From assembly GCF_010686685.1 (NCBI RefSeq), contig NZ_JAAGWD010000004.1, forward strand, positions 186,001-250,000: DNA of 64,000 nucleotides, written 5' to 3'. The notes under the pieces were generated by a model. It worked only from the letters and a program-made list of their open reading frames with translations, was not told the origin of the DNA and ran no database searches. This DNA is from Pontibacter burrus (GTDB lineage: Bacteria; Bacteroidota; Bacteroidia; Cytophagales; Hymenobacteraceae). Each line of letters starts with the position of its first letter. Within the stretch, counting starts at the first letter, position 1. A program made the translations under genes and the position numbers. This document shows, piece after piece, positions 50,532-58,633 of the stretch.

Positions 50532-51115
50532 TATATGGTAAGCTGCTCAGCTTCGTATAGTTTATTTCCTTCTTTAAGTATCTCGGACATTATAAAAGCT
50601 CCCAGGGCAAAAGCAAGTGGTGTCGCTCCTAAAGAGAAGCTCATGCGCGTATGGGTACCCACTTCAAACCATTTAATGCAGCCAAGGAAAGCCATGGCTA
50701 CGCAATAGATTCCAATTTTCCGGAAAGCCTGGCTGTTAGCACCTCTAAAAGTTTCAAGCACCTTTACAGACCGGATAATCCTGGTAACCTGGTTCAGGAT
50801 CAGGATTAAGATAATAAAATGCCCTACTGTCTGGAAAAAATGAAAGTAAAAAGAAGCGTTGCTAATTTGAGAGAGCACTGCTCCGGTATCTGCTATTGAG
50901 ATGCTAGCTTCCGGGCTGGCAGGGTTATCATTGTGCTTAAATACATACCTAACCTCGTTCGAGCTATCTATAGTTATAACCACGTCGTTGTAAGTTTCCG
51001 GAGATACATGCCAGTGAATCAGTACCACGGTCATTACCGCAATCAGAAGTACAAAAAAGGCTTTAGTAATATTGCCTGTAATCAAAGCAATTGCGAGTAG
51101 TCTGTTCTTTTCCAT
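50531..51115 (-). CDS. DUF2975 membrane protein, module 2
   Basis: A 194-residue protein with four membrane segments (about 10-35, 85-110, 130-150, 158-178). The loop after segment 1 is longer than in module 1 and probably periplasmic (HVSPETYNDVVITIDSSNEV). It keeps the V-L-E-T-F-R-G-A-N-S-Q-A-F-R-K motif before segment 3. Partner of the HTH protein that overlaps its stop. Sensing function inferred only from genetic linkage. Confidence 0.8.
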   Translation of the reverse strand: MEKNRLLAIALITGNITKAFFVLLIAVMTVVLIHWHVSPETYNDVVITIDSSNEVRYVFKHNDNPASPEASISIADTGAVLSQISNASFYFHFFQTVGHFIILILILNQVTRIIRSVKVLETFRGANSQAFRKIGIYCVAMAFLGCIKWFEVGTHTRMSFSLGATPLAFALGAFIMSEILKEGNKLYEAEQLTI

Positions 51116-51172
51116 AGCTATTATATAGGTTCAACCAAATATAACAGGTATATTTATAAAAACAATAAAAAA

Positions 51173-51189
51173 TTATCGAATTTCGATAA
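51173..51189. promoter_or_regulatory. Palindrome upstream of DUF2975/HTH operon 2
   Basis: TTATCGAA-T-TTCGATAA: perfect 8-bp arms with one central base, 58-74 bp before the DUF2975 start and 17 bp beyond the oxidoreductase stop. No T-run. It is the likely operator, by position equal to the site at 2276-2310. Confidence 0.6.
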
Positions 51190-51205
51190 ACAACTATTGA
51201 GCAAA

Positions 51206-52345
51206 CTATATTTGCTGCAGCACCAACTCAGCGCCTTCTTCACCAACTAGCGAGCCGATAGCAATGCCCATTCCGCTTAACCTTACCGAGCAACTGATCC
51301 TTTTTGAAATTGGCTGAACTATAGTTGTTTTGGCTGGCCCCATGCCCATAATGCCGCTCCAGCGTTGTTCTACCTCGTAAGCAGTATCCGGAATAATAAC
51401 CTGTTGCAGTAGTTCGTCTAACCTGTTTTGTATCAGGTCGGTTAAGGCGAATTCGGTAGTCTCTTCGGTTTTAGAATCGAGGTTGCGGGCGCCGCCGAAC
51501 AGTACGCGGTTGCCGATGTTCCGGAAATAATAATAGCCCTTATCGAAATGGAAGGTGCCTTTTAATTTGAGGCCAACTATAGGTTTGGTAATGAGCACCT
51601 GGGCGCGTGCCGGGACGACAGGCAGGTCTGGCAAAAGCTGTCTTGCAAAACCATTGGTGGCAACTAAAGCAGCGCGGGCCTTCAAGTTTACGCCTTTATC
51701 AGTGGCAGCAACTATAGTTTGGCCATCGTCGTGAAGCTGCAGTACTTCCAGGTTGTTGAGGATAATCACACCCAGCAACTGTACTTTTTGCGTCAGTGCC
51801 AAGATCATTTTGCCAGTATCTATCTGCCCTTCGGCAGTGCTTTCTATCAGGTGGCTGATGCCTCCAAACCCAAACGTGTTGATCTTTTCATCGGCAGTTC
51901 TATAGATGTTGGGTTCGCCAACTATAGTTTGCAGGTGCTGGTTCAGGTAGGGAAGTTGGGCGATGCTTTGCTCGTATAGTTCCTGCTGCGCGGGCTCAAA
52001 CAGCTCGTACCCACCCCAGCGGTTATAGTCTATCGTTATATCGCCCAGGTTTTTTCGCAGGCGTTGCAGGCCTTTCCAGCGGCGTTCCACCAGGCTGAAT
52101 ACTTCGTCTTCGGTGTGGTGGGCCAGGTCTTCCAGCAATTCGGTGGGGCTGCCAAAGCAGGCGAAACCGGCATTTTTTGAGCTGGCACCTGTGGGTAACA
52201 AACCGCGTTCCACCACCATTACCTTTAACTTAGGCTGCGTAGTTTTCAGATGCAAAGCAGCATTCAGGCCAACTATACCGCTGCCCACAACCAGCACATC
52301 TATGTTACTAAAATAGGTATCCTGCTCCCAGAAACTGAACTGCAT
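51206..52345 (-). CDS. FAD-dependent amine/amino-acid oxidoreductase (DAO family)
   Basis: The start is the ATG at 52345 (MQFSFWEQDTYF), 4 bp after the preceding stop; the longer frame would need a TTG inside that gene. The 379-residue protein has the FAD Rossmann motif VLVVGSGIVGLNAALHL at about 16-32, then ERGLLPTGASSKNAGFACFG and the C-terminal WSGIMGMGPAKTTIVQP / VRLSGMGIAIG flavin-contact region, as in the DAO/glycine-oxidase group. Likely oxidises an amino acid or amine. Three exact AACTATAGTT palindromes lie inside it, each encoding Thr-Ile-Val. Confidence 0.9.
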   Translation of the reverse strand: MQFSFWEQDTYFSNIDVLVVGSGIVGLNAALHLKTTQPKLKVMVVERGLLPTGASSKNAGFACFGSPTELLEDLAHHTEDEVFSLVERRWKGLQRLRKNLGDITIDYNRWGGYELFEPAQQELYEQSIAQLPYLNQHLQTIVGEPNIYRTADEKINTFGFGGISHLIESTAEGQIDTGKMILALTQKVQLLGVIILNNLEVLQLHDDGQTIVAATDKGVNLKARAALVATNGFARQLLPDLPVVPARAQVLITKPIVGLKLKGTFHFDKGYYYFRNIGNRVLFGGARNLDSKTEETTEFALTDLIQNRLDELLQQVIIPDTAYEVEQRWSGIMGMGPAKTTIVQPISKRISCSVRLSGMGIAIGSLVGEEGAELVLQQI

Positions 52346-52349
52346 TGGC

Positions 52350-52598
52350 TTAGTCTTCGCGGTAGTAAGGGTGGCTATAGTTACGGGCTTCGCTTTCTTC
52401 AATCAGCTCATAGCTGGTAAGCATGATTTCGCGCTCGCCGTTGTTCATGCCTTTTACAAACTGGCCATCAGGCGTTTCGTAAATGGCGTAGTTGTGCTGC
52501 CCGAATGGGTAAAGGTTATTGCTTTTAATGATGGTTGCCTGCGTTAGCTCTACTTCCTGGCCGTCTGCGGTTCTGGCGATATATCTGCTTTTGTCCAT
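52350..52598 (-). CDS. Small hypothetical protein in oxidoreductase operon
   Basis: An 82-residue soluble protein (MDKSRYIARTADGQEVELTQ, NLYPFGQHNYAIYETPDG, MLTSYELIEESEARN). Its ATG lies inside the preceding alpha/beta hydrolase gene, a 49-bp overlap in another frame, and it ends 4 bp before the oxidoreductase ATG. Tight packing supports an operon. No family recognised. Confidence 0.65.
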   Translation of the reverse strand: MDKSRYIARTADGQEVELTQATIIKSNNLYPFGQHNYAIYETPDGQFVKGMNNGEREIMLTSYELIEESEARNYSHPYYRED

Positions 52599-53248
52599 TG
52601 CTGTTCTAAAATTTTGCTCAAGATAGCACTAATTTCATCTGCGCGGTGCATCACCATTAAATGTTCTCCTTTCGGAATAATGATCATATCCGGGCGTGGG
52701 CAACAGGGCAGCACGATGTCTGAAGTACCGTGGATCTGTATCAGTCCCGGAATCGGTTGCTCCTGTTTCCAGTCCAGTAAACGGCTCAACGACCAACGCA
52801 AAAATTTCTCATCGATTTCTAAAATTACCTGTTTCAGTAGTTTACGTTCCGGCCTGGTATGTGCCCCAAAAAAGAGCGGCGCCAGCGGGTGCACGGATTT
52901 CATTAAGCCAAAGGGCAGCCACTTTTGCAACCTGGTTTTGCCGAGCAACCGGTAGTACCAGGGCAAGTCGTGGTGGGTAGCAAGGCTGGAGATGATGATC
53001 GTAGCCTGAGGTTTCAGGATCTTGTTCAGTTCTATAGCTACCACTCCGCCAAACGACAACCCTACCAGTATCGGAGCTGCCTCAGTTATCTGTTCTTTCA
53101 GGCGGTGCACATAGGCTTGCAGCGGCTCATCTACAGACAGGGGTTCTATCCAGTTTATTTGCTGTTGTGGCAGGTGTTCCGGCAATTTCAGGAACTGAAA
53201 CATGCGCCAGTCGGCACCCAGCCCACTGATAAAATATATTTTGCTCAT
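52550..53248 (-). CDS. Alpha/beta hydrolase, short form
   Basis: A 232-residue hydrolase. The nucleophile elbow is VGLSFGGVVA (Ser near 65), the acid lies in HGTSDIVLP and the His in GEHLMV. It begins directly with IYFISGLGADWRMFQFL, so it is cytoplasmic. It resembles the YqiA/esterase-like group; the substrate is not known. It overlaps the next small gene by 49 bp and heads the run to the FAD oxidoreductase. Confidence 0.88.
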   Translation of the reverse strand: MSKIYFISGLGADWRMFQFLKLPEHLPQQQINWIEPLSVDEPLQAYVHRLKEQITEAAPILVGLSFGGVVAIELNKILKPQATIIISSLATHHDLPWYYRLLGKTRLQKWLPFGLMKSVHPLAPLFFGAHTRPERKLLKQVILEIDEKFLRWSLSRLLDWKQEQPIPGLIQIHGTSDIVLPCCPRPDMIIIPKGEHLMVMHRADEISAILSKILEQQWTKADISPEPQTARK

Positions 53249-53312
53249 CTATAAACTATAACCCCGCCAGCTATAACTTGTTCCAAAACTATAGTTGGCA
53301 GGGCTTTAAATT

Positions 53313-54260
53313 TTAGATGGTAAGCGCAAGATCGGAGTTCAGGAACTGTAAGACATCCTGTACAGTTTCTTCGGGTAGCTCTTCCATGGGTATGTGTCCG
53401 GCACCCGGGTATAGTTTAAGCTGTGCGCCTTTAATGGTTTTCTGGAAATGTGTGGCATCAGTGGCCGGTACCCAGGCATCAGCTTCGCCCCAAAGGATAA
53501 AAGTTGGCGCCTGTACCTGTGCCAGTTTATGTAGGTTGTCAGTATCTATAGTATTCATGCGGGCGATGAACGCTTCGCGGTTACCTTCGCGAAGCAACAT
53601 AGCATGGCTCAAATCTATAGTTTGGTCACTGAGCTTGTTATCGTCGCCGTATACTTCTTTCAGGCTCTTTTCCACTATAAACCGGGGCGTAATGTACTTC
53701 AGCGAATGTTTCAGAAGCGGTGTCTGCGCCATCAGGAATGGCATGGAAATGCTTTTGTCGTTGGCATTGGTGACACCGGTAGGCGATATCAGGATTAGCT
53801 TCTGCACACGCTCCGGATGATCAGCTGCAAAATCGAACGCAATCTGGCCGCCTAAAGAACTGCCGGCTATATGTGCCTTTTCAATATTCAAGCTATCCAT
53901 GAAGTGCAGAAGCAAATTGGCATAGTAGTCTATACTATAGGTATCAGTCTGGTTGCGGCCTGTTAGCCCGAAGCCGGGCAGGTCGAGACGCAGCACGCGG
54001 TAATTTTTGCTGAGTTCTGCGGTCCAGCCATCCCAGGTGTTGAGCGAAGCAGCTGTGCCGTGCAGCAGAATAATAGGCGTTCCCTGACCTTCGTCGCGGT
54101 AGTGTAGGTTAGCACCATCTATAGTCAGGTAGCGGGAAGCAGGCGAACTGTACTTGGCCTGCAGCTCTTCGGCGGGAATGTCGGAGCGGATAAGAAAGGC
54201 GGTGCCAACTATAAGCAAACCTACAGCCGCAGCCACTACGTGCGTGGTCTTTAATTTCAT
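53313..54260 (-). CDS. Alpha/beta hydrolase, membrane-anchored or exported
   Basis: A 315-residue hydrolase with an N-terminal hydrophobic segment (about 8-25). Core motifs: oxyanion region LLHGTAASLNTWDGW, nucleophile AGSSLGGQIA (Ser near 134), acid in LWGEADAWVP and His in GAGHIPMEE. This is the pattern of 2-hydroxymuconate hydrolase/haloperoxidase-like esterases. A 64-bp gap with an imperfect hairpin (GCCAGCTATA / TATAGTTGGC, about 53268-53300) separates it from the next hydrolase. Specific substrate unknown. Confidence 0.9.
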   Translation of the reverse strand: MKLKTTHVVAAAVGLLIVGTAFLIRSDIPAEELQAKYSSPASRYLTIDGANLHYRDEGQGTPIILLHGTAASLNTWDGWTAELSKNYRVLRLDLPGFGLTGRNQTDTYSIDYYANLLLHFMDSLNIEKAHIAGSSLGGQIAFDFAADHPERVQKLILISPTGVTNANDKSISMPFLMAQTPLLKHSLKYITPRFIVEKSLKEVYGDDNKLSDQTIDLSHAMLLREGNREAFIARMNTIDTDNLHKLAQVQAPTFILWGEADAWVPATDATHFQKTIKGAQLKLYPGAGHIPMEELPEETVQDVLQFLNSDLALTI

Positions 54261-54415
54261 AGTTTAGGTTAGAATTTTGAATAACTGAATACTGAATGAG
54301 TGAATAATTTACTCTAATTTATTCAATATCAAGCATAAGTATTTCAACTTTCTAACTTCCACACTTCTCAACTTTCTAACTCTAAAACTCCCAAACGCTT
54401 AAACTCCTAAACTAA
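54261..54415. other. Low-complexity intergenic tract
   Basis: From about 54280 to 54415 the plus strand is made of short C/T-rich near-repeats (CAACTTTCTAACTTCC, CAACTTTCTAACTC, AACTCC). Such tracts are frequent in Bacteroidota intergenic DNA. No gene or terminator seen. Confidence 0.6.
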
Positions 54416-54802
54416 CTATACTCTTGGTGTCCGGCGGGCTTCGGTGGTGTGCAGCGAGTCTTTTTTCCAGATGGCCGACCAGCCACCGCCGTATGTGCCT
54501 TCTATTTTGCCTTCTACAAAGCTCAGCCCAACTATAGCTGCTCCAATAACCATGTCGTTTATAATGACAGACGTTTGATCATAACCTAATACCCACGGGG
54601 CAAGCAATAACCATAAACCCAGCGGTATATTGTAAAGGCGTACCACACGCGTAGCTTCCCACCAGGCTATCACGGCAAGCGAGGCGACAACAGGGCCAAC
54701 AATATGCGCGTTGTTCGAGATGGTTTTATCTTCTATGCCCAGTATAGCCGGTGAGGCCGTCAGCCAGATACCCAGCAGTGCATTTATTACCTGTGCCCAC
54801 AT
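54416..54802 (-). CDS. SPW-repeat membrane protein
   Basis: A 128-residue protein with four membrane segments and two SPW-type repeats: LLGIWLTASPAILGI (near 8-22) and LGLWLLLAPWVLGY (near 60-73), each followed by a hydrophobic helix. SPW proteins have no established function. It starts 1 bp after the VKOR-like gene, so the two are translated from one message and may act together. The tail after the last helix is soluble. Confidence 0.88.
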   Translation of the reverse strand: MWAQVINALLGIWLTASPAILGIEDKTISNNAHIVGPVVASLAVIAWWEATRVVRLYNIPLGLWLLLAPWVLGYDQTSVIINDMVIGAAIVGLSFVEGKIEGTYGGGWSAIWKKDSLHTTEARRTPRV

Positions 54803-54803
54803 A

Positions 54804-55370
54804 TTAAATTACTTTACCTTGTACTTCTTTATAACCCCAGAAAACTTTCCACAACGATACATTGGCGTCTTTTGCCCGTTTCATGTACTGCAAACTGGCC
54901 AGCATCTCATCCATGGCCGGACCGATCATGATTACCGAAATGGCGGCAGTTACCAGGCACAGCGTGCACCAGGCATCATATAAAACCGGCTGTAATATTA
55001 CAAGCAACACACTGATCATCCCCAAGGGGCCAACAAACACGCCAAACAAGACCACGATCCAGGGCATGGTGCGCCAGCGGCGTGTGCTACCAATTATACC
55101 GGCCACTGCATCCATAAAATAACCAAAGGCACCTAATATGGCATCTGGTACCGGAAGTAGCTGTGAAGTAGGCGAGGTGAGAATCTTCTGACTTCCGTTG
55201 CCAAAAAAGGGCTCCCAAACCGTAGAAATCACTTTTAACTGAAACAGGCCCAGGTACATGGCAATGGTAAAACCAACTATAGCCATGGCTACAATCGGGA
55301 GGCGCTGCGTCAAGGTGGCAGGGTTGTAGCTCCAGCCGGGTGGAATAGCATCATCGGTGGTGTTGCTCAT
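54804..55370 (-). CDS. VKOR-family membrane protein lacking the loop cysteine pair
   Basis: A 188-residue protein with four or five membrane helices and the vitamin K epoxide reductase core: the active-site CxxC is C135-C138 in AWCTLCLVTA. The upstream loop reads NGSQKILTSPTSQLLPVPDA; in VKOR this loop normally carries a conserved Cys pair, but here those positions are not Cys. Helix anchors such as PVPDAILGAFGY are kept. VKOR oxidises partner thiols for disulfide formation with quinone; without the shuttle pair the chemistry may be altered. It lies next to the SPW gene. Confidence 0.85.
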   Translation of the reverse strand: MSNTTDDAIPPGWSYNPATLTQRLPIVAMAIVGFTIAMYLGLFQLKVISTVWEPFFGNGSQKILTSPTSQLLPVPDAILGAFGYFMDAVAGIIGSTRRWRTMPWIVVLFGVFVGPLGMISVLLVILQPVLYDAWCTLCLVTAAISVIMIGPAMDEMLASLQYMKRAKDANVSLWKVFWGYKEVQGKVI

Positions 55371-55448
55371 GGTTTTAATTTTATGATGTATTTCCTACGC
55401 GAGCAACAAGGCAGTGTTCCGGTTTATAGTTGCAAAGGCTTAAAACAA

Positions 55449-55479
55449 AAGAGCCTGCTCTTGTACAGAACAGGCTCTT
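55449..55479 (-). terminator. Intrinsic terminator after APC permease
   Basis: Stem AAGAGCCTG / CAGGCTCTT (9 bp) with TTTTGTTTTA on the minus strand; 22 bp after the stop. Confidence 0.8.
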
Positions 55480-55500
55480 GCTTATCTATTTACCGAAGTC

Positions 55501-56991
55501 TTATGCTTCAGGGTTTTCAGCGATAAAGCGTTTTTTAAAGAAATAATAAACCGGGATACCTAATGCAACTATAATAAGGCCAGGCCAGGTGTACATTGGT
55601 TTATAAATAAGCAGAATAACGCAGATTGTCGATGCAAAAAGGATGTATATGGCAGGCAACACCGGATAACCGTAGGCTTTGTAAGGGCGCGCCAGGTCCG
55701 GACGTTTAACGCGAAGTACAAATATCCCGATAATCGTCAGGATGTAAAACAGCATAACGGCAAAGATCACATAGTCGAGCAGCTGGTTGTAGGAACCTGA
55801 AAGGCAAAGTAGACAAGCCCATATACACTGGAACCAAAGCGCTGCTGCCGGTACGCCATTTTTGTTCAGACGCCCCATATTTTTGAAGAATAAGCCGTCT
55901 TTTGCAATAGCGTAGTAAACTCTTGCACCGGAAAGAATGGCGCCGTTGCTACAGCCAAAAGTAGAAACCATAATAAGGAAGGCAATGGCTATAGTCGCTT
56001 TATAACCACCAATAATCTCAGCTACTGCAGTACCAACACGGTCGTTATTGGCAAAGGTAATTCCCTGGCCCATAATGTCGGTGGCGTCTGCGCTTCCGTG
56101 CATTGGCAGCACCAGCAGGTAAACCAAGTTAATGAGCAGGTAAATACCGGTTACAAGCGCCGAACCGATCACCATACTTAAAACAATTGTGCGTTTCGGG
56201 TTTACGATCTCATCGCCTGAGAAGCCAATATTGTTCCAGGCATCAGAAGAGAAAAGTGCACCAACCATAGCCATGCCAATGGCAGTAATAAGCGCTATGC
56301 CCACCGGTGGTATAAGGGAAGTGCCGTCTGTAGCTGTTTGCGTTCCCCAGAAATCTGAGAAGTTAGCCTGAATAGCCGTTTCATTTACGCCGAAAAGTAA
56401 ACCCAACAAGATAAGGCCGAACAGCGCGATCAGTTTGGTGCTGCTGAAAATGTTCTGGATAAACTTGCCGTTTTTAACGCCCCTAGTGTTGTTGTAGGTA
56501 AGCGCCACAATACTAACTATAGCCAACAGCTGCACCGTACTAAAGTTGAAGCTGCCAATGCTAAACAGCACGTTGTTATCAGAAAACCAAGGGAAGAGCA
56601 CGCCTGTAAACTTGGCAAATGCCACACATACTGCAGCAATTATACCGGTTTGTATCACCAGGAATAAGGTCCAGCCATAAAGGAAGGCCACCAGCTTGTT
56701 ATATGCCTCTTTCAGGTATACGTACTGTCCGCCTACTTTCGGGAACATAGACGAAAGCTCGCCATAGCTTATGGCGCCAACTATAGTTAAGAAACCCGAA
56801 ACCACCCATACGAGCAGCATGTTAGCGGGCGAAACCACAGTTCTTGAAATATCAGCGGTTACGATAAAGATACCGGAACCTATCATACCACCCGTTACGA
56901 TCATGATCGCATCGAATAAAGTGATTTCGCGCTTGAAACCAGTGCCTTTCTGCTCTGCTTCCATGGTCTGTTGTGTTTGTTGCTGCTCCAT
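55501..56991 (-). CDS. APC-family amino acid permease
   Basis: A 496-residue protein with 12 membrane helices. The first helix carries the APC signature DAIMIVTGGMIGSGIFIV; further marks are SYGELSSMFPKVGGQYVYLK and the helix-6 motif FSSDAWNNIGFSGDEIVNPK. It fits the LAT/APA amino acid exchanger group. A TATATTTG box (57010-57017, minus) is a likely -7 element. Import of amino acids fits the peptidase-rich context. Substrate unknown. Confidence 0.93.
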   Translation of the reverse strand: MEQQQTQQTMEAEQKGTGFKREITLFDAIMIVTGGMIGSGIFIVTADISRTVVSPANMLLVWVVSGFLTIVGAISYGELSSMFPKVGGQYVYLKEAYNKLVAFLYGWTLFLVIQTGIIAAVCVAFAKFTGVLFPWFSDNNVLFSIGSFNFSTVQLLAIVSIVALTYNNTRGVKNGKFIQNIFSSTKLIALFGLILLGLLFGVNETAIQANFSDFWGTQTATDGTSLIPPVGIALITAIGMAMVGALFSSDAWNNIGFSGDEIVNPKRTIVLSMVIGSALVTGIYLLINLVYLLVLPMHGSADATDIMGQGITFANNDRVGTAVAEIIGGYKATIAIAFLIMVSTFGCSNGAILSGARVYYAIAKDGLFFKNMGRLNKNGVPAAALWFQCIWACLLCLSGSYNQLLDYVIFAVMLFYILTIIGIFVLRVKRPDLARPYKAYGYPVLPAIYILFASTICVILLIYKPMYTWPGLIIVALGIPVYYFFKKRFIAENPEA

Positions 56992-57271
56992 ATATTTTTT
57001 TGGTGCCTACAAATATAACAGAATATGTATAGGTTGAGCATTTACCCGACATAATTGCAGAAACCGAATGCAAAGCGTATGCTTTTCTACACTTTCAGGT
57101 AGGATCATAAGGCTATTTTTGATGATTTTTTTTATCTGCTTAAAACGGCTGTTCACGGATAAATATAGGTTGTTGGTATAGTTTAGTAGTAAAGTATGCA
57201 ACAGTAGCTTGCATTACATAGTACTATATAATATCTTTGACACATTAATTAACACTTAAATACTTAAAACT

Positions 57272-57463
57272 ATGAAAATCCTAGTCCTTTTATCCGCTTC
57301 TTTATTTGGTTTTGGTTTTATCATCCAGGATGCTTTGGAACAAACCGCACCGGCTACACCTGCCAAAATAGTGTATGTCGAATCTGAAGAACCAGTTGCT
57401 ACTTTTCACCTGGATACAATTGAAGTAGTTTATGAAGCACCAGTTCCGCTTGCCGGACTATAG
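57272..57463 (+). CDS. Small secreted peptide of 63 residues
   Basis: MKILVLLSASLFGFGFIIQ is a signal or anchor segment; the mature part (TAPATPAKIVYVESEEPVAT, DTIEVVYEAPVPLAGL) is short, acidic and beta-prone. The stop TAG belongs to a CTATAG motif (57458-57463). No family recognised; the gene is plausible because of a sensible signal peptide and start. Confidence 0.5.
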   Translation: MKILVLLSASLFGFGFIIQDALEQTAPATPAKIVYVESEEPVATFHLDTIEVVYEAPVPLAGL

Positions 57464-57467
57464 GCAA

Positions 57468-57926
57468 TTATAGCTCCGGGAGCGGTGCCTGCTCATCTTC
57501 TGTATTGCAGTCCTGTATCCACGTAAGGGCTGATTCAATCTCAGCAAAATTCTTCATCTTAAGCGGCGGCGATATGCGCTGCCGCAGGTCGACGGCAGCT
57601 AACTGGTTAAACATGCTAAGCGAGTAAATGTGCGCGATGCAGCGCAGACCAGCTTCATAGGCTTTTGGTAACCAGTCATATTCCAGCCAGTCATTGGCTT
57701 CCTGCCAGTCGCCAGTTACCTCTGATTTATCGTTTAGCTATCTGGGGCAGTGGTGCTGGCGCAGGTCTTCCAGGAAAGTGGTTGCAGCCGTAATTACTTC
57801 TTTGGGGCTAACATGCCCTTCCCATTTTGCATACACATACTGATACTGCTTGTGATGCGAAATAGCCAGGTAATGCTCATCGTGGTCGTTTGTATACCGG
57901 ACTTTTTCTTGAAACACATGCTCCAT
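57468..57926 (-). pseudogene. STAS/SpoIIAA-like family gene broken by one in-frame amber codon
   Basis: The frame starts at ATG 57926 (MEHVFQEKVRYTNDHDEHYL), runs 62 codons, hits TAG at 57740-57738, then stays open in the same frame for 89 codons (LNDKSEVTGDWQEANDWLEY, DWLPKAYEAGLRCIAHIYSL, KMKNFAEIESALTWIQD) to a TAA at 57470-57468. Both halves read as one typical Bacteroidota protein of about 150 residues in which the first half ends FLEDLRQHHCPR and the second should follow at once. No frameshift is needed. Either a recent nonsense mutation, a sequencing error or readthrough. Function of the family is not established. Confidence 0.75.
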
Positions 57927-58059
57927 TTGTAGATCGGTTAAAGTGTTACAAATAAGCAGCGGGAGAGGGGAGAATTTAGATATAGTCCTACGCTGCACCT
58001 TTTGGGCTGCATGGGCCAACAACCGTAATACCTAGGGCAGCTGATTTTGATTGTCTGAT

Positions 58060-58440
58060 CTAAGGTTGCAGGTTTATTCGTATTGCTTTGGCTCTTGCCT
58101 GTACCGGCATCGACTCCATCACCTCGTCTTCAAACCATACTTCAATTAGCTGGCCTTCCTGCAGCGCCCCGGCCTTCAGGTGTTTGCCGTCTTTTGATTC
58201 GATCAGCGTGTTTTTATTTACGGTTACGCTAGCCTGGCTATAGTTAGTTGCCTGTTCATCGTCTGCTTTTACGAGTAGCTGTAGAGGCTCTTTCTGGTCT
58301 TGGGTAGCAGGCTGGCTTATAGTTATAACAGAGCCTATTATATCAGGTAAGGTATCGGGTATGCGCTTCGGTTCATCGCCACGGCAGGAGAGCAAAAGCA
58401 CGGCAAGGTATAGCAAGGTACAAATCCTGATATAATTCAT
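58060..58440 (-). CDS. Small lipoprotein, DUF3221-like
   Basis: The ATG at 58440 (MNYIRICTLLYLAV) is preferred to a GTG at 58446; 126 residues. Lipobox VLLLSC near residue 18. The mature domain is a small beta barrel (DIIGSVITISQ, LQLLVKADDEQATN, ASVTVNKNTLIES, GQLIEVWFEDEVMESMPVQA, AKAIRI), the look of DUF3221/OB-fold lipoproteins. Function unknown. A tiny membrane ORF lies 12 bp upstream on the same strand. Confidence 0.75.
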   Translation of the reverse strand: MNYIRICTLLYLAVLLLSCRGDEPKRIPDTLPDIIGSVITISQPATQDQKEPLQLLVKADDEQATNYSQASVTVNKNTLIESKDGKHLKAGALQEGQLIEVWFEDEVMESMPVQARAKAIRINLQP

Positions 58441-58452
58441 GGGCACTGCTGC

Positions 58453-58533
58453 TTACTTAGGGGTTTTTGCTTTAAACCAGATAATACCGATGATCAGAGC
58501 AATGGCCAGTATTATGATGATCATTAATGTCAT
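58453..58533 (-). CDS. 26-residue single-helix membrane peptide
   Basis: ATG at 58533 to TAA at 58455-58453 encodes MTLMIIIILAIALIIGIIWF and a short basic tail KAKTPK: one membrane helix with a positive C-terminus, as in known small bacterial membrane proteins. It lies 12 bp before the DUF3221-like gene, so it could be co-translated. There is no Shine-Dalgarno, as usual here. Evidence is only compositional. Confidence 0.45.
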   Translation of the reverse strand: MTLMIIIILAIALIIGIIWFKAKTPK

Positions 58534-58571
58534 AACTATCTTATTTAGAGGAGTAATAGTTATTGTACTAA

Positions 58572-58619
58572 ATAAAAAGCCCTGTGTTTCAGATTAGTTT
58601 GAAACACAGGGCTTTTTAT
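58572..58619 (-). terminator. Strong intrinsic terminator
   Basis: 20-bp perfect stem ATAAAAAGCCCTGTGTTTCA with its exact complement (58600-58619), 8-nt loop; downstream of the gene at 58634 on the minus strand and also able to stop plus-strand transcripts. Confidence 0.93.
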
Positions 58620-58633
58620 GGTAGACGTATTTT

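Noticed and set aside
57738..58022. 94-residue minus-strand frame taken as a complete gene
   Set aside because: Its first 32 residues precede the likely start, and the same frame continues past the TAG for 89 codons with matching family sequence, so it is half of a broken gene.
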